Assembly: GCF_900103175.1 (NCBI RefSeq)
Contig: NZ_FNLF01000002.1
Location: 2,060,136 to 2,124,135, forward strand
Direction: 5' to 3'
Length of the DNA stretch: 64,000 nt
Source: Tsukamurella pulmonis
Lineage (GTDB): Bacteria > Actinomycetota > Actinomycetes > Mycobacteriales > Mycobacteriaceae
Shown here piece after piece: positions 19,736 through 29,300 of the stretch (within the stretch, counting starts at the first letter, position 1; each line of letters starts with the position of its first letter). A program made the translations under genes and the position numbers. Under the pieces are notes generated by a model. That model ran no database searches. It saw nothing but the letters and a program-made list of their open reading frames with translations, and was not told the DNA's origin.

Positions 19736-20968
19736 ATGGATGTGACGTTCACAGCGGAGGAAGAGGCCTTCCGCGACGAGGTGCGCGAGTTCCTGGACAC
19801 GCACCTGACCGACGATCTGCGCGCGGCCGGTGACCTCGCCACTAGCGTGTACTCCGATCACGAGGCGAGCCTGCAGTGGCAGGCGATCCTGCACGAGCGG
19901 GGGTGGGCGGCGCCCGCATGGCCGGTGCAATGGGGCGGGTGCGACTGGAGCGTCGCGCAGCACTACATCTTCGCCCGCGAGTCGGTGCTGGCCGGCGCGC
20001 CGTTCCTCTCGCCGATGGGGATCCGGATGGTCGCGCACGCCATCATCAAGTTCGGGACCGAGGAGCAGAAGCGGTTCTTCCTCCCGGGCATCCTGGACGC
20101 CTCGGTCTTCTTCTGCCAGGGCTACTCCGAGCCCGAATCCGGCTCCGATCTCGCGTCGCTGGCGATGCGCGCCGAGTCCGACGGCGACGATCTGGTGCTC
20201 ACCGGCTCGAAGATCTGGACCACCCATGCGCGGGAGGCGAACTGGATGTTCGCGCTGGTCCGCACCTCGAAGCAGGAGCGCAAGCAGCAGGGCATCACGT
20301 TCCTGCTGCTCGACATGACGGTGCCCGGGATCGAGATCCAGCCGCTCGTCATGGCCTCGGGTGAGGAGGTCCAGAACGTCGTCTTCTTCGACCGGGTGCG
20401 GGTGCCGAAGGCCAACGTTCTCGGGAAGATCGACGAGGGCTGGGCCGTCGCCAAGTACCTGCTGGAGTTCGAGCGCGGCGGCGGTGCTGCCGCGCCGTGG
20501 CTGCAGGTCTCGCTCGACCGTCTCGCCGAGCAGGCGACGACGGTGCCCGGTCGTGCGGGGCGCCCGCTGTCGGACGACGACGACTTCCGGCTCGGGCTCG
20601 CGGAACTGCGCGCCCGCGTCGACGTGCTGGAGATCCTCGAACACCGCTCGCTGGCGGTGCTCGCCGCGGGTGGCAACCCCGGCACGGCCGCGTCGATGCT
20701 CAAGATCCTGGGAACCGAGCTGAGCCAGGCGATCACCGAGTTCATCCACAAGAGCGCCGGCCCGCGCGGCCGCGTCTACCAGCCGCACGTGACGCGACCC
20801 GGTGGCCCCGTGGTCGAGTACCTGCCGCCGGCCGACGGAGCGCACAGCGGTGATCTCTGGCAGGCCGTGGCGCCGTTGCGCTATTTCAACGATCGTGCGG
20901 GGTCGATCTACGCGGGCTCCAACGAGATCCAACGGAACATTCTGGCGAAAGCGGCATTGGGGCTGTAG
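19736..20968 (+). CDS. Acyl-CoA dehydrogenase, first subunit
   Basis: The 410-residue protein is preceded by GGGGAGGA. It shows the acyl-CoA dehydrogenase fold: FCQGYSEPESGSDLASLAMRAESDGDD (FAD/substrate loop), VLTGSKIWTTHA, and the C-terminal signature YAGSNEIQRNILAKAALGL. Pairing with a second, adjacent dehydrogenase without intergenic space is typical of heterotetrameric (alpha2beta2) mycobacterial enzymes for CoA thioesters of sterol side chains or branched acids. The substrate is not determinable from sequence. Under likely control of the divergent TetR. Confidence 0.92.
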   Translation: MDVTFTAEEEAFRDEVREFLDTHLTDDLRAAGDLATSVYSDHEASLQWQAILHERGWAAPAWPVQWGGCDWSVAQHYIFARESVLAGAPFLSPMGIRMVAHAIIKFGTEEQKRFFLPGILDASVFFCQGYSEPESGSDLASLAMRAESDGDDLVLTGSKIWTTHAREANWMFALVRTSKQERKQQGITFLLLDMTVPGIEIQPLVMASGEEVQNVVFFDRVRVPKANVLGKIDEGWAVAKYLLEFERGGGAAAPWLQVSLDRLAEQATTVPGRAGRPLSDDDDFRLGLAELRARVDVLEILEHRSLAVLAAGGNPGTAASMLKILGTELSQAITEFIHKSAGPRGRVYQPHVTRPGGPVVEYLPPADGAHSGDLWQAVAPLRYFNDRAGSIYAGSNEIQRNILAKAALGL

Positions 20969-22117
20969 ATGGACTTCACACTCACCGACGAACAGAGCAT
21001 GCTGCGCGACGCCGTGCGGTCGTACCTGGCCGGACGGTACCCGCTGGTCGAATCCCGGAGTGCCGCACGATCCGCGGAGCGCTGGCAGCCCGCGGTCTGG
21101 GAGGCCTTCGCCTCCGAACTGGGCATCCTGGCGGCCCTCGTCCCGGAATCGCTCGGTGGACTCGGCGGCGGGCCCGAGGAGATGATGGTGATCACGGAGG
21201 AGCTCGGGGGCGCGCTCGTGGTCGAGCCCTACGTCGGCACCGCCGTCGTGGGGGCCGCCCTGCTGCGCGGCGGCGGGGGCGAATCCGCCGATGCCGTGCG
21301 CTCCGCGATCGCCGAGGGCGGTGCGCGGATCGCGTTCGCGCTCACCGAGCCCGAGTCCGGTCGCGAGCCCTGGGACATCGGGGCCACCGCCGTCCGCGAC
21401 GGTGACGAGTACGTCCTCACCGGGGCCAAGATCGTGGTCGCCGACCTACCGCTGGCCACGCACCTGATCGTCGCCGCCCGCACCGCGGGGGATCGTCTCG
21501 ACCGTGATGGAGTGTCGCTGTTCCTGCTCGAGTTCGATCCGCAGGCTCCGCCTTCCGGGGTGAGCGCAACGTACTTCCGCACGATCGACGATCACCACAC
21601 GGGCGATCTGGTGCTCGACGAGGTGCGCGTGCCCGCCACGGCGCTGCTCGGCGCCGAGGGCGGAGCCTGGGGGATCATCGAACGCGCTCTGGACGACGGT
21701 GCCGCCGCCGTCTGCAGCGAGGCGGTCGGGATCATGCGCCGCGTCGTGCGGGAGACGGTGGAGTACGCCAAGCAGCGGCGCCAGTTCGGCGTGCCGATCG
21801 GGTCGTTCCAGGCGCTGCAGCACCGCATGGTGGACATGTCACTCGAACTCGAGCAGTCCGTCGCGGCCACCTATCTGGCCGTGCTCAACCTGGAGGCGGA
21901 GCCGCAGGCGCGGCGACGGGCCGTATCGGCGGCGAAGATCACCGTCGCGCGCGCGGCGCGCTTCGTCGGCCAGAACGCGGTCCAACTGCACGGGGGCATG
22001 GGCATGACGGAGGAACTCGCGATCGGCCACTGCTTCAAGCGGCTCACCGCGATCGAGACCGAGTTCGGTTCCGCCACCGACCATCTCCGACGGTACGCAG
22101 ACGCCGGCTCCGGATAG
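20969..22117 (+). CDS. Acyl-CoA dehydrogenase, second subunit
   Basis: The ATG directly follows the TAG of the first subunit. The 382 residues include ALTEPESGREPWDIGATAVRDGDEYVLTGAK and the C-terminal VQLHGGMGMTEELAIGHCFKRL. The N-terminal domain is shorter and more divergent than in the first protein, as in the second chains of heteromeric FadE pairs. It probably forms a complex with the 19736 product. The FAD and active-site halves are expected to be shared across the dimer interface. Confidence 0.92.
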   Translation: MDFTLTDEQSMLRDAVRSYLAGRYPLVESRSAARSAERWQPAVWEAFASELGILAALVPESLGGLGGGPEEMMVITEELGGALVVEPYVGTAVVGAALLRGGGGESADAVRSAIAEGGARIAFALTEPESGREPWDIGATAVRDGDEYVLTGAKIVVADLPLATHLIVAARTAGDRLDRDGVSLFLLEFDPQAPPSGVSATYFRTIDDHHTGDLVLDEVRVPATALLGAEGGAWGIIERALDDGAAAVCSEAVGIMRRVVRETVEYAKQRRQFGVPIGSFQALQHRMVDMSLELEQSVAATYLAVLNLEAEPQARRRAVSAAKITVARAARFVGQNAVQLHGGMGMTEELAIGHCFKRLTAIETEFGSATDHLRRYADAGSG

Positions 22118-22124
22118 GTACGAG

Positions 22125-22241
22125 TCAGCTCCGGTCGGCGATGATCACCGGAGCATCGATGGAGCTGTTGTCGAGCAGGAACGTCGCTCGGGCCGCGGGG
22201 TGCAGGCCGGGTGATCGGTCGACGGCTCGCCGCCGCAGTCC
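22125..22241 (-). pseudogene. Possible 3' remnant of a lost gene behind the LysR gene
   Basis: On the minus strand, directly after the LysR TGA and in the same frame, a further 38 codons are open to a second TGA at 22125. Their C-terminal part reads LHPAARATFLLDNSS then IDAPVIIADRS, with GC-rich third positions as in real genes here. It resembles the C-terminus of small nucleoside-kinase-like P-loop proteins, an impression only. No start codon or N-terminal part is present, so this would be a truncated remnant. Confidence 0.35.
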
Positions 22242-23081
22242 TCACGTCGTGGATGCGAGCGCCGCGGCGGCGCGGCGGACCGCCGCCGCGACCGGCCCGG
22301 GGATGCGCGGTCCGACCGTGACGGCGAGGGCGATCGACGGAACCACCGGGAGGGCGTCGACGGTGACCAGACCGTCCGTGGCGTCGATGGCCGGAAGCAG
22401 AGTGACGCCGAGGCCACTGCGGGCGGCGGAGTACAGGCCCGCGAGATTGGCGGCCTCCGCCGCGACGACGTAATCGACGCCGTCGCGCCGGAGGGCGGTG
22501 GCGGCCGGGGCGCGCAGGACGCAGGGATCGTCGAACAGGAGGACGGGAACGGTGTCGGACGGGCGTTCCCAGTCCCGCGCGGCGTACCACTGCAAGGGGA
22601 TAGTGCCGACCGCGTCCGGGTGGTCGACGGGCGCGAGGTAGACCGCAACGTCGGCGAGGCCGCGTTCCACGGCGCCGGCGACCTGCGCGCTGCGGTCGAA
22701 CCGGAACTGCGCCGTCCATCCGCCGGGCAGAGTGCCGAAGCCGCGGCTGAGTTCGGGGATCAGGCGGTCGGCGCCGTGCTCGGTCGCGGCGACGGACAGC
22801 GTGCGGGTCGTGGGGGAGGCGAGCGCATGGACGGCGGCGTCGTGCGCGTCGAGGATCGCCTGAGCGTGCACGAGAAGGCGGGTGCCGTGATCGGTGAAGC
22901 GGACGCCGCGTCCGGCCTTCTCGACGATCGCCTCACCCGTCGACGTCTCAAGGCGGCGTACGTGCGCGCTCACCGTCGACTGGGTCAGGTGCAGAGCCTC
23001 GGCGGCGCGGTGGACGCCGCCACAGCGTGCGATCGCGACCACGCTGCGCAGTGGCACGATGTCCAGGACAGGGTCTCGCAT
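22242..23081 (-). CDS. LysR family transcriptional regulator
   Basis: The 279-residue protein starts at MRDPVLDIVPLRSVVAIARCGGVHRAAEALHLTQSTVSAHVRRLE, the winged HTH of LysR regulators. The effector domain follows (WTAQFRFDRSAQVAGAVERGLADVAVYLAP, then LYSAARSGLGVTLLP). An in-frame upstream ATG exists, but this ATG is favoured by the TATCGT hexamer six bases before it, indicating a leaderless transcript. It is divergent from an EamA exporter, the usual target in LysR/EamA pairs. Confidence 0.9.
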   Translation of the reverse strand: MRDPVLDIVPLRSVVAIARCGGVHRAAEALHLTQSTVSAHVRRLETSTGEAIVEKAGRGVRFTDHGTRLLVHAQAILDAHDAAVHALASPTTRTLSVAATEHGADRLIPELSRGFGTLPGGWTAQFRFDRSAQVAGAVERGLADVAVYLAPVDHPDAVGTIPLQWYAARDWERPSDTVPVLLFDDPCVLRAPAATALRRDGVDYVVAAEAANLAGLYSAARSGLGVTLLPAIDATDGLVTVDALPVVPSIALAVTVGPRIPGPVAAAVRRAAAALASTT

Positions 23082-23087
23082 GACTGA

Positions 23088-23107
23088 ACGATAGTCTCGA
23101 TCGATCG
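23088..23107. promoter_or_regulatory. LysR/EamA divergent control region
   Basis: On the minus strand TATCGT (23093-23088) lies six bases before the LysR ATG. The 10-bp palindrome CGATCGATCG (23098-23107) sits between the divergent genes and is a candidate LysR binding site. Confidence 0.45.
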
Positions 23108-23160
23108 TGATCGTCAATCATTGTTGGACGCGCACGACCTGCGCGTTCGACCATGACGTC

Positions 23161-24090
23161 ATGAGAATTCCACCGCTGCTCGCGCTCTCAGTCGTCGTGT
23201 TGTACGCCTTCGGCTACCCGCTCGGCGCCCTTGGAATCGCGGCCATGAGCCCGTTCCTGCTGCTGTTCCTGCGTTTCGCGGTCTCCGGCGCACTCATGCT
23301 CGGGTTGGTCCGCTTCACCGGTCGACGACTGCCCCGCGGCGCGGACCTGGGGCACGCCGTCGTGGTGGGGATGCTGACGCAGGCGACGCAGTTCCTCGGC
23401 TGTTATCTGGGGCTGCGGGCGGGCGTTCCGGCCGGGGTCGCGGCACTCATCATCGGCGTGAACCCCGCCGTGACCACGGTGCTGTCGAGGATGGTGCTGC
23501 AGGAACAGATGACCGCCCGGCGCTCGCTCGCGGCGGTGCTCGGGTTGGCGGCCGTCGTCACCGCGTGCTGGTCGACGGTGCCGGCGCTGGCGCACGCCGG
23601 AGCCGGACTCGGCTTCACGCTGGTGGGGCTGGCGGGCATCGCGCTGGGCGGGGTCTATCAGCAGCGGTTCTGCCGGGAGGTGGATCCGGTGGCGGGCAAC
23701 GCGGTGGGTATGGCCGTCGCGGCGGTGCCGGCGGGGGTACTGATGCTCCTGTTCGGCGCGACGGTCGTCGATCCGGTGCGGGGCGCAGTGGTCCTCGTGC
23801 TGATGGTGGTGCTGAGTTCGATGACAGCGACCACGCTGTATCTGCGCGTGATCGGGATCGCCGGAGCGAGCGGCGCGGCGATGCTGTTCGCGGTGATCCC
23901 GTCGGTATCCGCGGTGTTCGCCTTCCTGATCCTCGGGGAGCCGGTGCATCCAGGAGTGGTCGCGGGATTGGCGTTGGGTGGCGCCGCCTGCGCGATCGCC
24001 TCGACCGGCGGACGACGAACGCCGGCCCTCGACCTGGTGGTCGATGAGCCGGCGTCGTCGGGAGCGGGGGCGGTCAGATCCGGCGCATGA
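23161..24090 (+). CDS. EamA/DMT family transporter
   Basis: The 309 residues form ten predicted membrane helices as two EamA repeats (first around [36 protein letters not shown], second around [23 protein letters not shown]). The second repeat ends in the [21 protein letters not shown] pattern of drug/metabolite exporters. Transcribed divergently from a LysR gene that probably regulates it. Its last 17 bases overlap the 3' end of lexA on the other strand. Substrate unknown. Confidence 0.88.
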   Translation: MRIPPLLALSVVVLYAFGYPLGALGIAAMSPFLLLFLRFAVSGALMLGLVRFTGRRLPRGADLGHAVVVGMLTQATQFLGCYLGLRAGVPAGVAALIIGVNPAVTTVLSRMVLQEQMTARRSLAAVLGLAAVVTACWSTVPALAHAGAGLGFTLVGLAGIALGGVYQQRFCREVDPVAGNAVGMAVAAVPAGVLMLLFGATVVDPVRGAVVLVLMVVLSSMTATTLYLRVIGIAGASGAAMLFAVIPSVSAVFAFLILGEPVHPGVVAGLALGGAACAIASTGGRRTPALDLVVDEPASSGAGAVRSGA

Positions 24091-24784
24091 CCGTGACGAC
24101 CTTGCCGAGAATGACGGCGTCATTGCCGTGGATCGGATCGAACGCGGGATTGTGGGGCATCAACCACACATCCCGACCGGTGCGACGGAAGGTTTTCACG
24201 GTGGCCTCGCCGTCGAGCATCGCGGCGACGATGTCGCCGTTCTCGGCCACGGATTGCTGCCGCACGACGACCCAGTCGCCGTCGCAGATGGCCGCGTCGG
24301 TCATGGACTCGCCCACCACCTTGAGCAGGAAGAGCGAGCCCTCGCCGACCAGCTCGCGGGGGAGCGGGAAGATCTCCTCGACCGCCTCTTCCGCGAGGAT
24401 CGGCCCACCGGCGGCGATGCGACCGAGGACGGGGACGAAGGCCGGCTCCGGCATCCTCTCCTCGTCCTCCATCACCTTCTGGATCACCTGCGCGGTGCGC
24501 TCTTCGGCGCCTTGGACGTTCACGGCGCGGGGGCGGTTGGGATCGCGATGCAGGAAGCCCAGGCGCTCGAGCGTGCGCAACTGGTGGGCGACCGACGACG
24601 TGGAGGTCAAGCCCACCTCGTCACCGATCTCCCGGATGCTGGGCGGGTAGCCGCGATCGCGGACGGAACGCCGGATGACTTCGAGGACCTGCTTCTGGCG
24701 ACGGGTGAGGTGATCCTCGGAGACGTTGCCCTGCGCGTCGCGGAAGCGCTTGTCCCGGTGCTGAACCTGTCGATCTTCTGTCAT
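24074..24784 (-). CDS. lexA: SOS repressor LexA
   Basis: The 236-residue protein has an N-terminal winged HTH ([44 protein letters not shown]). The C-terminal S24 peptidase domain has the Ala125-Gly126 cleavage site, nucleophile Ser160 (VVGESM) and general base Lys197 (ATVKTF). It represses the SOS regulon until RecA filaments trigger self-cleavage. ATG at 24784 chosen for its GAGGAGC ribosome site; the frame is open further upstream. SOS boxes at 24845 and 24907 imply autoregulation. Confidence 0.98.
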   Translation of the reverse strand: MTEDRQVQHRDKRFRDAQGNVSEDHLTRRQKQVLEVIRRSVRDRGYPPSIREIGDEVGLTSTSSVAHQLRTLERLGFLHRDPNRPRAVNVQGAEERTAQVIQKVMEDEERMPEPAFVPVLGRIAAGGPILAEEAVEEIFPLPRELVGEGSLFLLKVVGESMTDAAICDGDWVVVRQQSVAENGDIVAAMLDGEATVKTFRRTGRDVWLMPHNPAFDPIHGNDAVILGKVVTVMRRI

Positions 24785-24844
24785 GTGTCGCTCCTCACGC
24801 CCGTTCGGTTCCGACTCCACTGTAATGCAGCCCGGACCCGCTGA

Positions 24845-24859
24845 CAAACATCTGTTCGA
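24845..24859. promoter_or_regulatory. SOS box proximal to lexA
   Basis: CAAACATCTGTTCGA; read on the lexA strand it is TCGAACAGATGTTTG, which matches the mycobacterial lexA operator type (one deviation from the perfect GAAC-N4-GTTC). It lies 61 bases upstream of the lexA start. Confidence 0.78.
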
Positions 24860-24906
24860 GAAATTTCGCCGCGTGTCTTCCGCTCCGTACGGGGGTGTGG
24901 TAGAAA

Positions 24907-24922
24907 TCGAACAGAAGTTCTC
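24907..24922. promoter_or_regulatory. Second SOS box in the lexA/LysM gap
   Basis: TCGAACAGAAGTTCTC contains a perfect GAAC-N4-GTTC core. It is placed to act on the LysM gene, and possibly also on lexA. Confidence 0.78.
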
Positions 24923-24972
24923 TCGAACACTTGCACGCACTTCGGTGTGACTGGTGGGGCAGGATTGAAAAC

Positions 24973-24995
24973 TTGTCAGTCCCCTCCGATAGACC
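24973..24995 (+). promoter_or_regulatory. PafBC-like promoter of the LysM gene
   Basis: TTGTCAGTC (24973-24981), eight bases, then TAGACC (24990-24995). It fits the RecA-independent damage motif except for the last base of the -10, and shares the string AACTTGTCAG with the recA promoter in this window. Confidence 0.65.
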
Positions 24996-25039
24996 TGTGG
25001 GTGAGCGAGAAGGAACCGCTACCGACCTCAGGAGAGACC

Positions 25040-25675
25040 ATGACCGCGATCATCGATCGAGACGTCATCACCGCAGCGCAGGGCGATATCGCCGAGGCGC
25101 CGTCCTTGGCGCGCCACGGCTCCGCTGCCGCCGGTCGTCGCGGCGCCACCCGCGCCCGCGGGGTGTCCCCGCGGCTCGCACGCAGTCGTTCGGCGGAGCT
25201 GTCCGCGGATTCGATCACGTCGTCGAACGAGCTCCCCGCGGGTGCTCTTCGAACGGATCCCGTGGCGGTCCGCGTGACGGGTGCGCGCGGCTCCGCCCGG
25301 CGTACCGTCGAACGCCCGGGCGTGCGTTCGGCCGCGCGGCGCGCACCCCGTGGCGTCTCCCGCGCGGGCGGCTGCGCCCGTCGCACTCCGAGTCCATCGC
25401 TCGCGGCGTGCGTGCTGTTCGCGGCCGGCGTCTTCGTGGGCCTGCTGGTGCTCTTCGGCGGCGGATCGCAGACCGAGCCGGCCCCGGCCGGTGCGAGCAC
25501 GCCCGCGCTCACGTCGATCGTCACGGTCCGTTCCGGACAGAGCCTCGAGCAGATCGCCCGTGAGATCGCTCCGGAGCGCGCGTCCGGCGCGGTGATGGCC
25601 GAGATCAGCGAGATCAACGGCCTGCAGGACGGGCGCGTGCACCCGGGGCAGACCCTCGTCACGCCGCGGTACTGA
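25040..25675 (+). CDS. LysM-domain membrane protein beside lexA (Rv2719c/DivS-like)
   Basis: ATG preceded by GGAGAGACC. The 211 residues comprise a long basic, disordered cytoplasmic region (about 1-120), a single membrane helix (LAACVLFAAGVFVGLLVLFGG) and an extracytoplasmic LysM domain (IVTVRSGQSLEQIAREI then INGLQDGRVHPGQTLVTPRY). Position divergent from lexA and architecture match Rv2719c of M. tuberculosis and DivS of Corynebacterium, damage-induced division suppressors. The upstream region carries an SOS box and a PafBC-like promoter, supporting a role as a DNA-damage division checkpoint. Function is inferred from synteny and family. Confidence 0.85.
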   Translation: MTAIIDRDVITAAQGDIAEAPSLARHGSAAAGRRGATRARGVSPRLARSRSAELSADSITSSNELPAGALRTDPVAVRVTGARGSARRTVERPGVRSAARRAPRGVSRAGGCARRTPSPSLAACVLFAAGVFVGLLVLFGGGSQTEPAPAGASTPALTSIVTVRSGQSLEQIAREIAPERASGAVMAEISEINGLQDGRVHPGQTLVTPRY

Positions 25676-25702
25676 CTCACCCCACGCAGCAAGGAGACCT
25701 AG

Positions 25703-25891
25703 ATGACCACCCGCATGGTGATAGTGGATTCCCGGCAGGGCGGGCGCTCGGCCCACCTCGACAACGTGGTGCCGTTCCCGCGCCGAGTATTCTCGACAGG
25801 GAGATCGCGGGGCACGGCGGTGGCAGAGGCCACCGTGCTGCAGCTGCCCCGCCGGACGTCCGAGCGCAGCCGCGCCGCGGGAGGTGGACCC
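25703..25891 (+). other. In-frame open extension upstream of nrdR with its own ribosome site
   Basis: An ATG at 25703 follows AAGGAGA at ideal spacing and reads 63 codons ([20 protein letters not shown], basic and Pro/Arg-rich) without a stop straight into nrdR. The nrdR ATG at 25892 has its own GAGGTGG ribosome site. Either the cell makes a 220-residue extended NrdR, or this is a leader or 5' region. Third-position GC is somewhat lower than in neighbouring genes. Confidence 0.4.
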
Positions 25892-26365
25892 ATGTATTGC
25901 CCGTTCTGCAAGAACGAGGACACCCGTGTGGTCGATTCGCGCGTCTTCGACGACGGGCAGGGCATCCGCCGCCGCCGCTCCTGCAACGAGTGCGGGCGCC
26001 GCTTCACCACGGTCGAGAGCGCCGTGATGGCCGTCGTCAAGCGCAACGGGGTCACTGAGCCGTTCAGTCGCGAGAAGGTCGTCAAGGGTGTCCGCCGTGC
26101 CTGCCAGGGGCGCGACGTCGCCGAGGACGATCTGCACAAGCTCGCCCAGCAGGTCGAGGAGGCGATCCGCGCGACGGGTGTCGCTGAGGTGCCTGCCAAC
26201 GAGGTCGGTCTCGCCATCCTCGGGCCGCTGCGCGATCTCGACGAAGTGGCGTACCTGCGGTTCGCCTCCGTCTACAAGGGCTTCTCCTCCATCGAGGACT
26301 TCGAGGCCGCCATCCGCGAGCTGCGCACCCGTGCCGCCGCCGCAGACCCCACAGACGCCGCGTAG
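25892..26365 (+). CDS. nrdR: Transcriptional repressor NrdR
   Basis: The 157-residue protein starts [10 protein letters not shown]. The zinc ribbon uses Cys3, Cys6, Cys31 and Cys34; an ATP-cone domain follows ([26 protein letters not shown] then [21 protein letters not shown]). NrdR senses ATP/dATP and represses ribonucleotide reductase operons via NrdR boxes. Location two genes from lexA on the divergent strand is standard for Mycobacteriales. The start is set by the zinc ribbon, which begins at residue 3 in the family. Confidence 0.97.
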   Translation: MYCPFCKNEDTRVVDSRVFDDGQGIRRRRSCNECGRRFTTVESAVMAVVKRNGVTEPFSREKVVKGVRRACQGRDVAEDDLHKLAQQVEEAIRATGVAEVPANEVGLAILGPLRDLDEVAYLRFASVYKGFSSIEDFEAAIRELRTRAAAADPTDAA

Positions 26366-26377
26366 GCGTCGCCGAGC

Positions 26378-29300
26378 TCAGGTCAGGGCGGCGATCGCGG
26401 CCAGCACCTTCTTCTCGGAGACGGAGCCCACCGTGCCCAGTGACTGGGCGAACAGGCTCACGCGCAGCTCCTCGATCAGCCAGTGCACCTGCTCGAGCCC
26501 CGCATCCCGGCGGTGCTCCGGGAGCGTCTCCAACTTCGCGGTGAGCGCTCCGTACACGCGGTCGAGCACGGCCATCCCGCGGTCGTCGCGATCGAGCGAG
26601 GCGGGCAGTGCCGCCCACCGCGCCGCCGCGCCCGCCGCGTAGCGCGGCAGGTGCTGCAGGTGCACGCCCGGTGTCGCCGCGACGAAGCCGGGGAACAGGA
26701 GCGCGTCCAACTGCTCCGCGATGTCGTCCGCGGCGTCCCGCAGGGCGGGCGGCGCGGAGGCGATGGCGCCGCGCACCTCGGTGGCGGTCGCCACGGCGGT
26801 GGCGACGTTCGCGAAGTTCTGCTGCACGGCCTCGCCGAGGCCCGCACGCACGGTCGCGGTGAGTCGCGTGAACTCCTCGGGCGTCCACGCGAAAGCGGCA
26901 GCGGCCCGCAGGTCGGTGATGGCTCGCCGGCGGCAATCGGCGACGAGATCCATCGGGGTCGCGTACGGGCTCTGCGAGAGCGCCAGGCGTTCGCGCTGCC
27001 CCACCGACTGCAGCACCGACTTGTGTGCTCCAGGAAGCACGTTCGCGAGCAGCACATCCAGGCCCGCCCCCATCAGCGCCCGCTGCTCCGGCTCGGCGGC
27101 CACGATCTTGACACCTGCCCGGTCACCGTCGGGATAGAGGGTGCCGAACCCGGTCACCCGGCTGCCCCGGATCTCCGTGTCGACGGTGCGCGGCACGTCG
27201 CCGAGAGTCTGCGCGGTCCACTGCTGCGCCGGCGCCCGCTCGTACGCCCCGGCCCGGTGGGAGAGGTCCTTCTGCACCGCGGCGCCGAGCGTGCGCTTGA
27301 GCGCGTCGAGGTCCTTGCCGGAGCCGAGTACGCGGCCGTCGTCGCCGATCACGGTGAAGGTGACCCGGAGGTGGTCCGGGATCGCGGCGGGGGAGAAGTC
27401 GCCCGCCCGGATCACGGTGCCGGAGAGCTGCGTCAGCTCGCGGGCCAACCCCTCGGCGAGAGGCTCGGCCCGCGGCGTGAGCCGGGCGAGCGCCGCGGCC
27501 GCGAAGTCCGGCGCGGGCACCACCTCACGGCGCAGATGCTTCGGTAGCGACTTGATCAGCGCGATCGCCAGCTCTTCGCGCATCGCGGGTACCAGCCATT
27601 CGAAGCCGTCCGCGCGGACCGTCGCGAGGTCCTTGACGGGGATCCGCGCGGTGACGCCGTCGTCGGCGGCACCCGGTTCGAACCGGTACTTCAGCGGCAC
27701 CTCGATCCGGCCCTGCAACCACGAGGTGGGGTACGCGTCGGCCGTGACGTCGGCGGCGCCGTCGGAGAGGAGATCGTCGGCGGTGAAGTCCAGGAGGTCC
27801 GGCTCGGTCCGCGAGGCCTTCTTCCACCACGAGTCGAAGTGCCGGGCCGAGACGATGCCTTCGGGGACCCGACGGTCGTAGAAGTCGAACAGGCCGTCCT
27901 CGTCGACGACGAGGTCGCGGCGGCGTGCCTTGTCCTCGAGGTACTCCGCGTCGTCGAGCAGGGCCCGGTTGCGGGCGAAGAAGCCGTGACGCGTGCGCCA
28001 TTCGCCCTGCACGAGAGCGTGGCGCAGGAAGATCTCCCGCGCTGCCTGCGGATCGATGCGGCCGAAGTTGACCGTGCGATCGGCGACGAGCGGCACGCCG
28101 AACAGCGTGACCCGCTCCTTCGCGAGCACGGCTTCGCGCTTGGTCGACCACTGCGGCTCGGAGTAGTGGTGCTTGGCGAGCGGCCCCGCCAACTTCTCCG
28201 CCCACTCCGGTTCGATCTTCGCGACGGTGCGGGCGAACAGTCGTGAGGTCTCGACCAGCTCGCCCGCCATGACGAACCGCGGCGGCTTCTTCGACAGCGC
28301 TGATCCGGGGAACACCATGAACTTCGCGCCCCGCGCGCCGAGGAACTCGCGACCGTCGGTCTCGCGCAGGCCGATCTGCGACAGCAGGCCCGAGAGCATC
28401 GCCTGGTGGATGAGGTCGGGAGACGGTGCCGGTTCCCGGCCCAGCGATTCGACCTTCCAGCCCAGATCCCGGCAGATCTGCCGGAGCTGGCCCTGCAGGT
28501 CCTGCCACTCGCGGATCCGTACGTAATGCAGGAACTCCCGCTGGCACTCGCGGCGGAAGGCGCTCGAACTGAGCTCGGCCCGGCGGTCACCGAGGTGACG
28601 CCACAGGTTGAGGTAGGAGAGGAAGTCGGAGGTGGGGTCGGCGAAGCGGGCGTGCTTCTCGTCCGCCGCCTGACGGTGCTCGGCCGGCCGCTCCCGCACG
28701 TCCTGGATGGACAGGCCGGCGACGATGACGAGCACCTCGGGCAGCACGCCGAACTCGCGCGCGGCGACCAGCATTCGTGCCATGCGCGGATCGACGGGCA
28801 GGTCCGCCAGCTGGCGGCCGACGGCGGTGAGCCGCTTGTGTCCCTCCTTGGCATCCTCCAGGGCACCGAGCTCCTCGAGCAGGGCGGTGCCGTCGCGGAC
28901 CGCGCGCTCGTCGGGCGGCTGCACGAACGGGAAGGCCGAGACCTCGCCCAGCTCCAGCGCCGTCATGGACAGGATGACCGAGGCCAGGTTGGTGCGCAGG
29001 ATCTCCGGATCGGTGTACACCGGTCGGGCGTCGAAGTCGTCCTCGGAGTACAGGCGGATCGCGATGCCGTCGGACGTGCGGCCGCAGCGCCCGGAGCGCT
29101 GCTGCGCGGAGGCCTGCGAGACCGGCTCGATCGGCAGCCGCTGCACCTTGGTGCGCAGGGAGTACCGCGAGATGCGCGCCGTGCCCGTGTCCACCACGTA
29201 CTTGATCCCCGGCACGGTGAGCGAGGTCTCGGCGACGTTGGTGGACAGCACGATCCGGCGCCCGGTGTGCGGTGCGAAGACGCGGTGCTGCTCGGCGGAG

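Noticed and set aside
23153-23164. Four-codon upstream ORF (ATG ACG TCA TGA) overlapping the EamA start
   Set aside because: Such short coincidences are frequent and no ribosome site precedes it.
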